A stretch of 32,405 nucleotides of DNA, taken from positions 1 to 32,405 of the forward strand of contig JBKCNM010000060.1 of NCBI GenBank assembly GCA_046297395.1. Reading direction: 5' to 3'. The stretch comes from JBEICQ01 sp046297395 (GTDB lineage Bacteria; Bacteroidota; Bacteroidia; UBA4408). Below are positions 15,762 to 23,540 of this stretch, in pieces. The notes beneath the pieces were generated by a model. The model was given only the letters and a program-made list of their open reading frames with translations. It was not told the origin of the DNA and searched no databases. The position numbers were made by a program, and so were the translations under genes. How positions within the stretch are numbered: the stretch's first letter is position 1; every line of letters begins with the position of its first letter.

Positions 15762-16231
15762 TTTCCTGTGGCCTTTTCGATACGGATACCCACATCGAGA
15801 ATTTGTGGTAGTTTTTGAAGCCGCATGGCTTGTTCGAGGGTGAATGTATATACTCCCTGTTTATGAAACCGAATATTGCGTTTGAAGATAATCTGGTTAT
15901 CCCAGATGTCTCCTGACCCATTTCCAAGCCACTGTCCTTTGTCGTCTGCAAGAATACATTCGAGCGTATCTTTCGAATATGTTCCCCCGGGATAACGGGT
16001 TTCCATAAACAGATACAGGTTGCTGAAGGGGTAATCGCTGGCGTTTCGCACATTGATGTACATGTTGTAACGGATATTGGTATCCGTAATTTCTACCATA
16101 AAGGGAATGCGGTTTTTTGATTCCCAAAGCTGGTTTTCAATCACTTTGTTCTCTTCGTACAAACGATTGGAATCGCATGCCATCCAGGGCATGGAAAAAC
16201 AAATTGCAAGCAGCAAAAGACAGTTTCTCAT
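15758..16231 (-). CDS. gldH: Gliding motility lipoprotein GldH
   Basis: A 157-residue lipoprotein with the signal peptide ending PWMACDS (lipid-modified Cys19). The mature part shows the GldH pattern: ENQLWESKNRIPFMVEITDT, then RYNMYINVRNASDYPFSNLYLFM and a WLGNGSGDIWDNQI segment. GldH is one of the envelope lipoproteins required for gliding and type IX secretion in Flavobacterium, but homologs also occur in non-gliding Bacteroidota. It overlaps ricT upstream and the GGGP synthase downstream, both by ATGA junctions. Its presence is a strong phylum marker. Gliding itself is not shown by this gene alone. Confidence 0.9.
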   Translation of the reverse strand: MRNCLLLLAICFSMPWMACDSNRLYEENKVIENQLWESKNRIPFMVEITDTNIRYNMYINVRNASDYPFSNLYLFMETRYPGGTYSKDTLECILADDKGQWLGNGSGDIWDNQIIFKRNIRFHKQGVYTFTLEQAMRLQKLPQILDVGIRIEKATGK

Positions 16232-17592
16232 GAAGCACCCGGAGGAGGATTAGGTTTGTTTTTGCGGGATCGGTTATGGTTTCGGTTCCGATTCGGATTT
16301 GAATTCGTATTTGAACTTGGATTGGAATTTGAGCTTGAACTTGGATTTAGGTTTTGATTTTGATTTTGATTTGGTCTTCTCACTCCTCCTTTTTCCATAT
16401 CCGTTTTCGGCTGCTGGATGCGAGGTGTGGTATTTCTTGTGCGCTCTTCAGGATTCCTGCTTCGCTGCATGGGTTTACGGTTGCGGTTTTGTTTTTTATC
16501 AAAGCGGGTAAGACTATCCTGTCCCACCACATTTTCATAAAACATATCCTCTTTCTTTTTTGGTGCAATGATGATCTTTTCATTCTCCAGCATTTCAGGA
16601 AATTCTTCTCTGCGGTTCATGTCGATAATCTCGCGCACTCGGTCTGCTTTTAAGGCAATAAACTCAGTGGGCTTGTCTTCGTATGTGTACCAAAACAAGC
16701 GCTTAAAAATATCTGTTTTCTGATGGTAGGCTTTCCCTGCTTTTGTCCGTAGGGTGATTCCACTGTCGGGCATTCCTTTCAGTGCATCCATGTATGAGTC
16801 CAGCTCGTAATTGAGACAACATTTTAGTTTGCCGCATTGACCGGCCAGTTTAAGTGGATTCAGAGACAATTGTTGGTAGCGGGCAGCACTTGTTGAAACA
16901 CTTCTAAAATCAGTGAGCCAGGTTGAGCAACACAATTCTCTGCCACAGCTTCCTATACCACCCAATCGGCTTGCTTCCTGTCTGGCCCCTATTTGTTTCA
17001 TTTCTATTCGCACCCTGAATTCATCTGCCAGCACTTTGATCAGTTCCCTAAAATCAACCCGTTCGTCTGCGGTGTAATAAAAGATGGCCTTTGATTTGTC
17101 TCCCTGGTATTCCACATCAGATATTTTCATTTGCAGACCCAGCTTCACCGCGATGGTTCTTGCCTTGTACATGGTAGTAACTTCCAGCTCCCTGGCTGCC
17201 TGCCACTTGTCAATGTCTGCTTGACGGGCTTTCCTGAAGATTTTTTTAATCTCGGGCGCATCGATTTTCACCCCCCGCTTTTTCATCTGCAATCTCACCA
17301 GGTCACCGGTCATTGATACTACACCGACATCATGACCGGAGCTTGCTTCAACAGCCACAATATCGCCTTTGTAAAGATGAATGTCTCCTTCTTTTTTAAA
17401 AAATTCTTTACGGCTGTTTTTGAACTGTACTTCAACGATAGGGAAATTTTCTACTCCGGGAGCATCGTGCATGTTTGAAAGCCAGTCGAAAACGGCCAGC
17501 TTGGTATTGCATCCGCCGTGCCCGCAAGCACCATTGTTCCGGCAACCTTTTGGCAGCCCATCACTTCCTGTGCCGCAACTATTACAACTCAT
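16228..17592 (-). CDS. ricT: PSP1 domain protein, RicT/YaaT-like, with N-terminal Cys cluster and Asn-rich tail
   Basis: A 454-residue protein. The PSP1 core (about 50-290) has FKNSRKEFF, the GDIVAVEASSGHDVG strand and a central cysteine set: Cys216, 221 and 222 in SCGRELCC and Cys253, 258 and 259 in CGKLKCC. In Bacillus subtilis RicT belongs to the Ric (Y) complex with iron-sulfur clusters that promotes RNA maturation. Residues 1-30 add a second Cys-rich patch (Cys3, 6, 17, 23, 28), which I recall from other Bacteroidota homologs. Residues 360-454 form a basic, Asn/Ser/Pro/Arg low-complexity tail. It heads the ricT-gldH-GGGPS-yqeY unit, with a candidate promoter at 17609-17616. RicA and RicF homologs are not seen here. 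Confidence 0.88.
   Translation of the reverse strand: MSCNSCGTGSDGLPKGCRNNGACGHGGCNTKLAVFDWLSNMHDAPGVENFPIVEVQFKNSRKEFFKKEGDIHLYKGDIVAVEASSGHDVGVVSMTGDLVRLQMKKRGVKIDAPEIKKIFRKARQADIDKWQAARELEVTTMYKARTIAVKLGLQMKISDVEYQGDKSKAIFYYTADERVDFRELIKVLADEFRVRIEMKQIGARQEASRLGGIGSCGRELCCSTWLTDFRSVSTSAARYQQLSLNPLKLAGQCGKLKCCLNYELDSYMDALKGMPDSGITLRTKAGKAYHQKTDIFKRLFWYTYEDKPTEFIALKADRVREIIDMNRREEFPEMLENEKIIIAPKKKEDMFYENVVGQDSLTRFDKKQNRNRKPMQRSRNPEERTRNTTPRIQQPKTDMEKGGVRRPNQNQNQNLNPSSSSNSNPSSNTNSNPNRNRNHNRSRKNKPNPPPGAS
16275..16373 (-). repeat. Low-complexity hexamer repeats encoding the RicT tail
   Basis: Degenerate 6-bp units (TTTGAA, TTGGAT, TTCGGA types on the plus strand) run through the region, ending in three exact TTTTGA units at 16352-16369. 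On the minus strand they encode alternating Asn-x pairs (NQNQ, NLNP, NSNP, NRNR). The pattern suggests growth by slippage and possible length variation between strains. Confidence 0.6.
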
Positions 17593-17608
17593 TGATTTCT
17601 ATTTCCCG

Positions 17609-17616
17609 CAAAAATA
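17609..17616 (-). promoter_or_regulatory. Candidate -7 element (TATTTTTG) for the ricT-gldH unit
   Basis: On the minus strand TATTTTTG matches TAnnTTTG and ends 16 bases before the ricT ATG at 17592. No TTTG is at the expected -33 spacing. Confidence 0.45.
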
Positions 17617-17698
17617 GCATAATGCGTGATATATCTGCTTGTTTTAATGAAACTTAGCGAGCTGGCAGGGTGTGGAAACGAAACCATGCCGCATTCGT

Positions 17699-19657
17699 TT
17701 AAGCATACCTGAGGTTTGACATCACACTGCTTTGGTTGATCCAGATCACCCCACTGCTGCTTTTGAATTGGCTTATTTTGCCTTCCTCACACAGTCTGTT
17801 GAGGATGGATTCGGTTTCCTCCATCCCAATATCAGAAAGGAAGGAAAATTCCTTGGTGGTGAGGGTATAAAAATATTTGAAAAGCCCGAGGGGCGATTTG
17901 TCGTATTCTTTTTTCTTTGCATGGGGCAAAAGATCCATGATAATTTTCTCGAATTGACGATAGTCTTGGTAGCCTTTCATGGAGAGCCTCTGGCCATTTT
18001 TGTTTTCGAAGAAAAGGGTTGGAAATGCGGTTACGCCAAGCACGCCTGCAAGTTCTAGATCTTCAGAAAATCTTTCCTGCGCTTTTCCATCGAAATCTCT
18101 TTTAAGTCTCGCTGCATCCAATCCGAGTTCAAAAGCTGCATCTTCGAGGTATCTCCATTTGATGATGTTCTTTTTTTCCATGAAAATCATTTCCTTGATT
18201 CTTCTCAGGAAAAGGATGGCTTTTTCCTCGCTTTGCATCTGCGCTGCCTTAAAGGCAATGGATGGGGGATAGGATGAATAGGGCGGATCGTTGAGCCAGA
18301 TACTTCCATCCATGGGCATTTCATTGAGTGCCCTTACGATGTCCCAGTGACGAGCTGCATCTTCGGGGGATTGTATGGGCCCCTGTTTCCTGCTCAAATC
18401 TTCCCATGTTTTAAGCAATCCACCCATCCGGTACTCAATGTTGATGAATTCATCAAATTCAAGTTTGAGTTTTCTGAGAATGGGTTGGATAGACCAGCAG
18501 GTAGAGCATACAGGGTCGGTGAAGTATTGAATCTGCAGTGGTTTGCTTCTGTTGAAAGCCGTATTGTCAATTTCTTCAGGAATCAGTGGAACACGAATTT
18601 CATCCTCATGTATCTTCAGTGGATTGAGGAAATTGTATTTCAACTTTCTGCCCAGTTCAAGATGTTCCCTTACATGTTCTTGCCTGAATCGGTAATAGGC
18701 ACTGAAAGCTGACGGATGATATCCATGTGCATTCATCAGGGTGGCAAGTGTGCTGGCGTCATTGATGGCGTTGCTTGCACCTGCACTTGTAAATGGCAGT
18801 GCAAGATGTGAAGCATCTCCAATCAGCACTGTGTTCTCATGATGAAAAGTTTCAAGGATGTCAAAATCATGTGTCTTCCAGAGGTAGGTTTTTTCAAAAT
18901 CACTTGAGGCCATGATTTCATGCACTTCATCCGGAAAATCAGCAAGTAAATCCGAACAGAATGTGCGTGTTTCTTCAGCTGTCTTATGCTCACAATGAAA
19001 CATCCGGCTGTCATATTGGATAAACCAAACAAACTCATTTTGGGCAGTGGGAATCATGCCAAATGACAAACCAAGTTCAGCGCTTTGGTACTTGGTAAAG
19101 GTGTGGATATGCTTCTCATAAATCTCCGGATGCACAGCACTTCCTACTATTTCGGTTACCTCTACCGGTGTATATTCAACTTTGCCGAAAATTTCTTCGC
19201 GCACCTTGGAATGAGCACCATCGGCACCAATAAAGATGTCGCCGTATTCTATTTCTCCATTCTCGAATTGTGCACCGATAATCTCGCCTTCCTCTTTGAT
19301 GAATCCACAAAATTTACGGCCATCCTTAATCATGTCCGAGGGGATAAGGGATTGCAAAAAACCTAGAAATTCATTCCTTCTCACACACTTCCATTGATGC
19401 AATTGCACCCGTTTCACTTCTCTTCCATTCGGTCTTTTCAGGTTGTATTTACCAATTCGGTAGCCCGGAAATTCCAGGGATAATTTTTTTGCAAATGGCG
19501 CCAGGATATTCAGTGCATCATCTTGCATTAAAAATGCATGTCCGGAATGTGGCATGCCAACAGTGCGTTCGCAAATCACAACATTTGCCCCAATTCCCTT
19601 CAAACAAATCCCGGCTGATAATCCCGCTATTCCCCCTCCGATAATGACATGTTTCAT
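17699..19657 (-). CDS. Fusion: FAD-dependent monooxygenase + DsbA/SpxH-like thioredoxin-fold domain
   Basis: A 652-residue protein from the ATG at 19657, which overlaps the upstream PLP enzyme stop as ATGA; the longer frame from 19687 adds ten unsupported residues. Residues 1-360 are a group A flavoprotein monooxygenase: FAD fingerprint GGGIAGL (7-13), GADGAHS (144-150) and GDASHLALPF (280-289). Residues 377-585 are a DsbA-family fold with CSTC (Cys384, Cys387) in TDPVCSTCW and a cis-Pro loop TAFPT (Pro546). The helical insert resembles SpxH/YjbH and FrnE-type cytosolic members. The last 65 residues look like a small winged-helix tail. There is no signal peptide, so the dithiol works in the cytoplasm. 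The substrate is unknown; the continuous frame argues against an assembly artefact. Confidence 0.82.
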   Translation of the reverse strand: MKHVIIGGGIAGLSAGICLKGIGANVVICERTVGMPHSGHAFLMQDDALNILAPFAKKLSLEFPGYRIGKYNLKRPNGREVKRVQLHQWKCVRRNEFLGFLQSLIPSDMIKDGRKFCGFIKEEGEIIGAQFENGEIEYGDIFIGADGAHSKVREEIFGKVEYTPVEVTEIVGSAVHPEIYEKHIHTFTKYQSAELGLSFGMIPTAQNEFVWFIQYDSRMFHCEHKTAEETRTFCSDLLADFPDEVHEIMASSDFEKTYLWKTHDFDILETFHHENTVLIGDASHLALPFTSAGASNAINDASTLATLMNAHGYHPSAFSAYYRFRQEHVREHLELGRKLKYNFLNPLKIHEDEIRVPLIPEEIDNTAFNRSKPLQIQYFTDPVCSTCWSIQPILRKLKLEFDEFINIEYRMGGLLKTWEDLSRKQGPIQSPEDAARHWDIVRALNEMPMDGSIWLNDPPYSSYPPSIAFKAAQMQSEEKAILFLRRIKEMIFMEKKNIIKWRYLEDAAFELGLDAARLKRDFDGKAQERFSEDLELAGVLGVTAFPTLFFENKNGQRLSMKGYQDYRQFEKIIMDLLPHAKKKEYDKSPLGLFKYFYTLTTKEFSFLSDIGMEETESILNRLCEEGKISQFKSSSGVIWINQSSVMSNLRYA

Positions 19658-20838
19658 GGCAGGATTTTGTTGTTGTGATGAAAGCATTCATGAATGCGAT
19701 CAAATGCCGTTTCGAGTACTGTTTTAGAGGTGGCAAAACTGATTCTGATATATCCTTCAGCTCCTTCACCAAACCATTGGGTGAGTCCGGGAACTACGGC
19801 AACCCGCGCTTCTTTCAGTAACCATTGATGCACTTCTGCACTTGATTTTCCCGTTTCCTTGATGTTTGCAAAAGCCACATAGCATCCGTCGGGAGGATGA
19901 CAAGTAACTCCGGGCAATGCATTAAGTTGGGTCACACAATAATCACGCATCTGATGTAGATGATTCACAAATGATGCAAGCCAATCACCACAGGAATTGA
20001 GTGCTGCAGCAGCGGCCACTTGTGAGATGATATTCGCCCCATGTACGGTTGAATTGTGTAGGGAGTTTTCGAGTAATAGCCTGAAGGTGACTTCATCGGC
20101 AACTGCCAGTAATCCTATTCTTAAGCCGGCCAGTCCATACGATTTGCTGAATCCGGTAACGATGATACAGTGTCTTCTGATTTCCTCATCAATAGATGCT
20201 ACAGATGTGTAAACAGCCGGTGGAAATACAATATCACTCCATATTTCATCAGATAATATCTTGATGTTGTATTTAACTGCCAGCATGCCGATGGCATGGA
20301 GTTCATGCTTACTGAAAACTTTACCGGTTGGATTCAGCGGGTTGCAAAGACAGATCAGTTTGGTTCTGCTTGTGATGCAAGCTTCCAGCGCATCTAATGC
20401 AAGTTGTGTGTTGCCCGGTGGAATAGGAAAGGTAATGGCTTTTGCGCCGGCCTGTTCAATGCAATAGCGGAAAAGAAAATCAACAGGGTCAAAGATGATG
20501 GCTTCATCTCCGTGCTTTAAAAAAGATTTGCATACTACATGGATACCAAAAGCCGCACTGTCAACCGGCAGGACTTGGGCAGGCGAGACAGTGACATTTC
20601 TTTTGTGAGAAAAAAATGCAGCCGCAGCTTCTTTCAACTCGCTCATGCCTTCAGGGTTTCCGTAACTGAAATACCTTTCTGCTGCAAATTTTTGTATGGC
20701 TTCAACGATTTGTGGTGGACAGGGAAAATCCGGATCGGCAGCAGTGAGTGGAATTACGCCCTCAGGAACTGAAGCCCATCGGAGGTTAAATGCTCGTTTA
20801 CGGAGGATATCAAAGTCTATGAATTCATTTCCAAACAT
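19654..20838 (-). CDS. PLP-dependent class I/II aminotransferase or C-S lyase (MalY/PatB-like N-terminus)
   Basis: A 394-residue fold-type I PLP enzyme. The start FDILRKRAFNLRW and IPLTAADPDFPCPP resemble MalY/PatB-type cystathionine beta-lyases, although those usually read VADMDF. NPLNPTG (166-172), SDEIW (Asp197) and the Schiff-base Lys222 in TGFSKSYGLAGLRIG are all present, and a C-terminal YIRISFA arginine should bind the substrate carboxylate. In C-S lyases the middle of the NP-x-NP motif is often His; here it is Leu, so an aminotransferase activity is as likely as lyase activity. It is the first gene of a two-gene operon with the monooxygenase-DsbA fusion. No TAnnTTTG element was found upstream. 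Confidence 0.83.
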   Translation of the reverse strand: MFGNEFIDFDILRKRAFNLRWASVPEGVIPLTAADPDFPCPPQIVEAIQKFAAERYFSYGNPEGMSELKEAAAAFFSHKRNVTVSPAQVLPVDSAAFGIHVVCKSFLKHGDEAIIFDPVDFLFRYCIEQAGAKAITFPIPPGNTQLALDALEACITSRTKLICLCNPLNPTGKVFSKHELHAIGMLAVKYNIKILSDEIWSDIVFPPAVYTSVASIDEEIRRHCIIVTGFSKSYGLAGLRIGLLAVADEVTFRLLLENSLHNSTVHGANIISQVAAAAALNSCGDWLASFVNHLHQMRDYCVTQLNALPGVTCHPPDGCYVAFANIKETGKSSAEVHQWLLKEARVAVVPGLTQWFGEGAEGYIRISFATSKTVLETAFDRIHECFHHNNKILP

Positions 20839-20865
20839 TCAGTAATTCAGCTTCGCTTCAATATT

Positions 20866-20882
20866 AACCAAAATGATTGGTT
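20866..20882. repeat. Small AT-rich inverted repeat downstream of batE
   Basis: AACCAA (20866-20871) and TTGGTT (20877-20882) flank a 5-base loop in the 127-bp gap between batE and the PLP enzyme gene. It could be a weak transcription end for the bat operon, but no clear T-run follows on the minus strand. Confidence 0.25.
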
Positions 20883-20965
20883 CTTGTTTTCTGGCAAATG
20901 TTAAAAGCCATAACAAAGCAAAACAAATTTTTGAACACTAGGAAGGATTGTTCTCTAAATTCGGC

Positions 20966-21721
20966 TTATATCACCTTGATATCCCCGGATTTTACCCAAC
21001 CACTGTTTCCATTATCAAGCCTGATGCGAAACCATCCCTCTATTTCTTCCTGCACCTTGATGGTTGTTCCTTCGTGGATGACAAAAAGAACAAGACTTTC
21101 TTCTGATGGAGCACTTTTTACATTTACCGTGGACTCAAAAACAACTGCTTTGGCATTCTGACTTCCAAAAAAATAATCGCTGGATTGGGCAGATGTGAAT
21201 ATAAACCAGAGGCCCAGGCCAAAAAAGGCAGTTCCCGACCAGAAAAACCACTTACGATGAACAGGTTGATATGCTCTAAGGAAGAGGAAAAAAAACAAGG
21301 CTGAGAGCATACAGGTAAAAATACACAACAATGCCCAGGTATTTGCCTCAAGCGAGGTGATATAACGGATCCACAAGGAGGAGAAAATGAGTTGAGGAAG
21401 GGGTTCTATTTTATCGGTAATTCGTCCTCTCGCGAAGTCGAGATTTCTGAGAATATCCTCATCATTTGGATTGAGCTTAAGTGCTTTTTCATAGCAGTAA
21501 ATACTTTTTGCCAGGCTATCGGACTTGAAGTAGGCATTGCCAAGATTAAAATAAAGGGCATCACTCTCTTTGCCGGTGTGTAGTATTTCATTATAGGTTT
21601 TGATGGCTTCCACATACCTTCCTTTTGCATACCAAGCATTCCCTTGTTCAAATGTGGAGGCAGCAAATGAAGATAATCCTGAAAACAAAAAAACGATGAT
21701 GGAGATAGCGTAACGATTCAT
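20966..21721 (-). CDS. batE: BatE-like TPR/SH3 membrane protein
   Basis: A 251-residue protein from the ATG at 21721, one base after the batD stop. The frame extends 46 codons upstream into batD, but this start gives a signal peptide (MNRYAISIIVFLF, cleavage near SSFA). TPR-type helices span about 24-96 (YFNLGNAYFKSDSLAKSIYCYEKALKLNPND). Two transmembrane segments follow at about 128-150 and 158-178, then a C-terminal SH3b-like domain (about 192-250, VNVKSAPSEES to GWVKSGDI). The TPR part would sit in the periplasm, while the side of the SH3 domain depends on topology. It is the last gene of the moxR/bat operon. In Bacteroides fragilis the bat genes were linked to aerotolerance. Confidence 0.85.
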   Translation of the reverse strand: MNRYAISIIVFLFSGLSSFAASTFEQGNAWYAKGRYVEAIKTYNEILHTGKESDALYFNLGNAYFKSDSLAKSIYCYEKALKLNPNDEDILRNLDFARGRITDKIEPLPQLIFSSLWIRYITSLEANTWALLCIFTCMLSALFFFLFLRAYQPVHRKWFFWSGTAFFGLGLWFIFTSAQSSDYFFGSQNAKAVVFESTVNVKSAPSEESLVLFVIHEGTTIKVQEEIEGWFRIRLDNGNSGWVKSGDIKVI

Positions 21722-21722
21722 G

Positions 21723-23540
21723 TCAAGAATTTTCAATGTTTTCAATTGCTGTGATGGCATCCGCATAATCTTTCTGCATGGAAGTATGAATCCCCGGCGC
21801 ATACTGGGCAAACTCGCACTGCTTGATGAGCGCAATAAAGGCCGCTGATTTTTCTTCATTTACACCTTGCTTAATAAGCATTTCCAAGATGCTGTCTCTG
21901 CTCATTTCCGAAAGGGGCATCCGGTATTTATCGGCCAGGTATCCTGTAGTGGCCGTAAGCACTTCTTTGTAAAATGCTGAGGACTGGTTTTTATCCATCA
22001 GTTGTTTGGCAGTTTTAAGTTTTTCAACCGCTATTCTGCCGGCTCTTCTCTGCCTTATTCCTGCCATGTTTTTCATGGTAGCCGATCTGTATTTTTCATA
22101 CCCTGCATACCCTCCCAACATCAGAAAAGGCAGTCCGCATGAAAGCCAGAACAAACCGCTGCCGTATAAAGGCTTCTTTTTGTTTTTTAATGCGGTTTTC
22201 GTTTTGATATAGGCAATGTCGTTTCCCAGCTGGGCAATGGTTTTTTGGTTGTTGTTGTAATAGGAGATCACCGGATTTTTTCCCTGTCCACCACTGCCTC
22301 TTTCAACCTTTATATTGAATTCAGGTGTTTGCAGGGTGATGTATCTTTCTTTCCGGGGATCAAAGTATGAAAACGGCGGAGGAGATAGTGTAAATGAACC
22401 CTCATGCCTTGGGATAAAGAGATAGTCGAAAGTGCGCTTGCCACTGATACCTGCCTCTGTGGTACTTAATTTGTCATTGATTTTTGGATCATAGATTTCA
22501 ATGTCTGAAGGCACATTTATTTTTGGAGCATCCACCAATTTTAAGTTTCCTTTTCCACTGATGGAAAAAAAGATATTGCCTGCATCATTGGTCTTGAGTT
22601 TTTGAGTGGATGGTTTCATCGAACACTCCATGGAGTATTCGCCAACAGCACCCGAAAATCCCTGAGGCTTTCCGGCGCTGGGCAGATTCAGTACTTCGAT
22701 TCCTACAGGTTTGGAACTTACCTTGACTTTTACATCCTGATATCCGCCAAACATGCCCATGTTAAAGAACTGCTCAAATGGGTCATTGCTTTGGTTCCGC
22801 GAACGAACCCTTGTAACGATTTCCATTTCTATGGGATCTACAATCAATTTGCCACTTTGCTGTGGCACAAGGATGGTCTTTTTGATTTCAGCAACCTGAA
22901 ACTGCAAACCATCAATATTTTCTGCATGAAAACCACTTGCCCGCTGTTTGATTTCTTCGCTCCAGAACCCGTTAAATGAAGGCATGTGCGTGAGCGCATT
23001 GTCGAGAATATTTACTCTCGTATACAGTTTGTAAGTAACACTGAGTACTTCGCCCAGGTATACCCTTGTTTTTGAAGGTACAGTGCGGATAAACAAATTG
23101 TTTCCGAGATCGGCATTGTCGTTGGATTGACTTTTTCCGTTTCTTGCATTTCCCTGAGCACTCGCGTTTTGGTTGTTTCCTTTAACCACTTCTATGGTGA
23201 TTGGACGCGAGGAAATACTTTTTCCATTCACATTGATACTCGCACTCCCTATGGTAATTTTGCCTTCATGTTTTGCTGCGAGGTAATAGGAATAGGTGAT
23301 TTGTTGAGAAACATTGCCATTGATCCAACTCATGCTACTCGATTGGTTGGGGCCGCCAAACACCTGAAATTCCTGAAGCGAGGGAGAACGAAAATTAGTT
23401 CCTGTAGCGTTTAAGGTAAAACTCAGTTGAAACTGTTCTCCAACGGCCACCCGGTTTCTGTTTACTGAAGCAGTAAACTCCTGGGCATATACTTTAATGA
23501 AAAGGCATATTGTGATAAGTGTAGAAATTGTTTTTTTCAT
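21723..23540 (-). CDS. batD: BatD-family protein (oxygen-tolerance beta-sandwich membrane protein)
   Basis: A 605-residue protein. The ATG at 23540 forms a TGATG junction with batC; a GTG one codon earlier is also possible. A signal peptide ends near VYAQ. Repeated beta-sandwich domains follow, with the BatD opening FTASVNRNRVAVGEQFQLSFTL, then NLFIRTVPSKTRVYLGEVLSVTYKLY (about 149-174) and GNIFFSISGKGNLKLVDAP (about 322-340). One transmembrane helix lies at about 460-482 and a C-terminal cytoplasmic helical part of about 120 residues follows. Most of the protein is therefore periplasmic and anchored at the inner membrane. It lies between batC and batE, as in other Bacteroidota. Its biochemical activity is unknown; a scaffold role is inferred from the fold. 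Confidence 0.9.
   Translation of the reverse strand: MKKTISTLITICLFIKVYAQEFTASVNRNRVAVGEQFQLSFTLNATGTNFRSPSLQEFQVFGGPNQSSSMSWINGNVSQQITYSYYLAAKHEGKITIGSASINVNGKSISSRPITIEVVKGNNQNASAQGNARNGKSQSNDNADLGNNLFIRTVPSKTRVYLGEVLSVTYKLYTRVNILDNALTHMPSFNGFWSEEIKQRASGFHAENIDGLQFQVAEIKKTILVPQQSGKLIVDPIEMEIVTRVRSRNQSNDPFEQFFNMGMFGGYQDVKVKVSSKPVGIEVLNLPSAGKPQGFSGAVGEYSMECSMKPSTQKLKTNDAGNIFFSISGKGNLKLVDAPKINVPSDIEIYDPKINDKLSTTEAGISGKRTFDYLFIPRHEGSFTLSPPPFSYFDPRKERYITLQTPEFNIKVERGSGGQGKNPVISYYNNNQKTIAQLGNDIAYIKTKTALKNKKKPLYGSGLFWLSCGLPFLMLGGYAGYEKYRSATMKNMAGIRQRRAGRIAVEKLKTAKQLMDKNQSSAFYKEVLTATTGYLADKYRMPLSEMSRDSILEMLIKQGVNEEKSAAFIALIKQCEFAQYAPGIHTSMQKDYADAITAIENIENS

Noticed and set aside
16275..16373. CRISPR-like or tandem repeat array
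   Set aside because: The hexamers are degenerate and in frame with the RicT tail, with no spacers and no repeat-length regularity beyond codon pairs.
17699..19657. Two separate genes joined by sequencing error
   Set aside because: The frame is continuous, the linker reads as ordinary protein and no ribosome start is evident before the DsbA half. It is therefore kept as a real fusion, though comparison with homologs would settle it.
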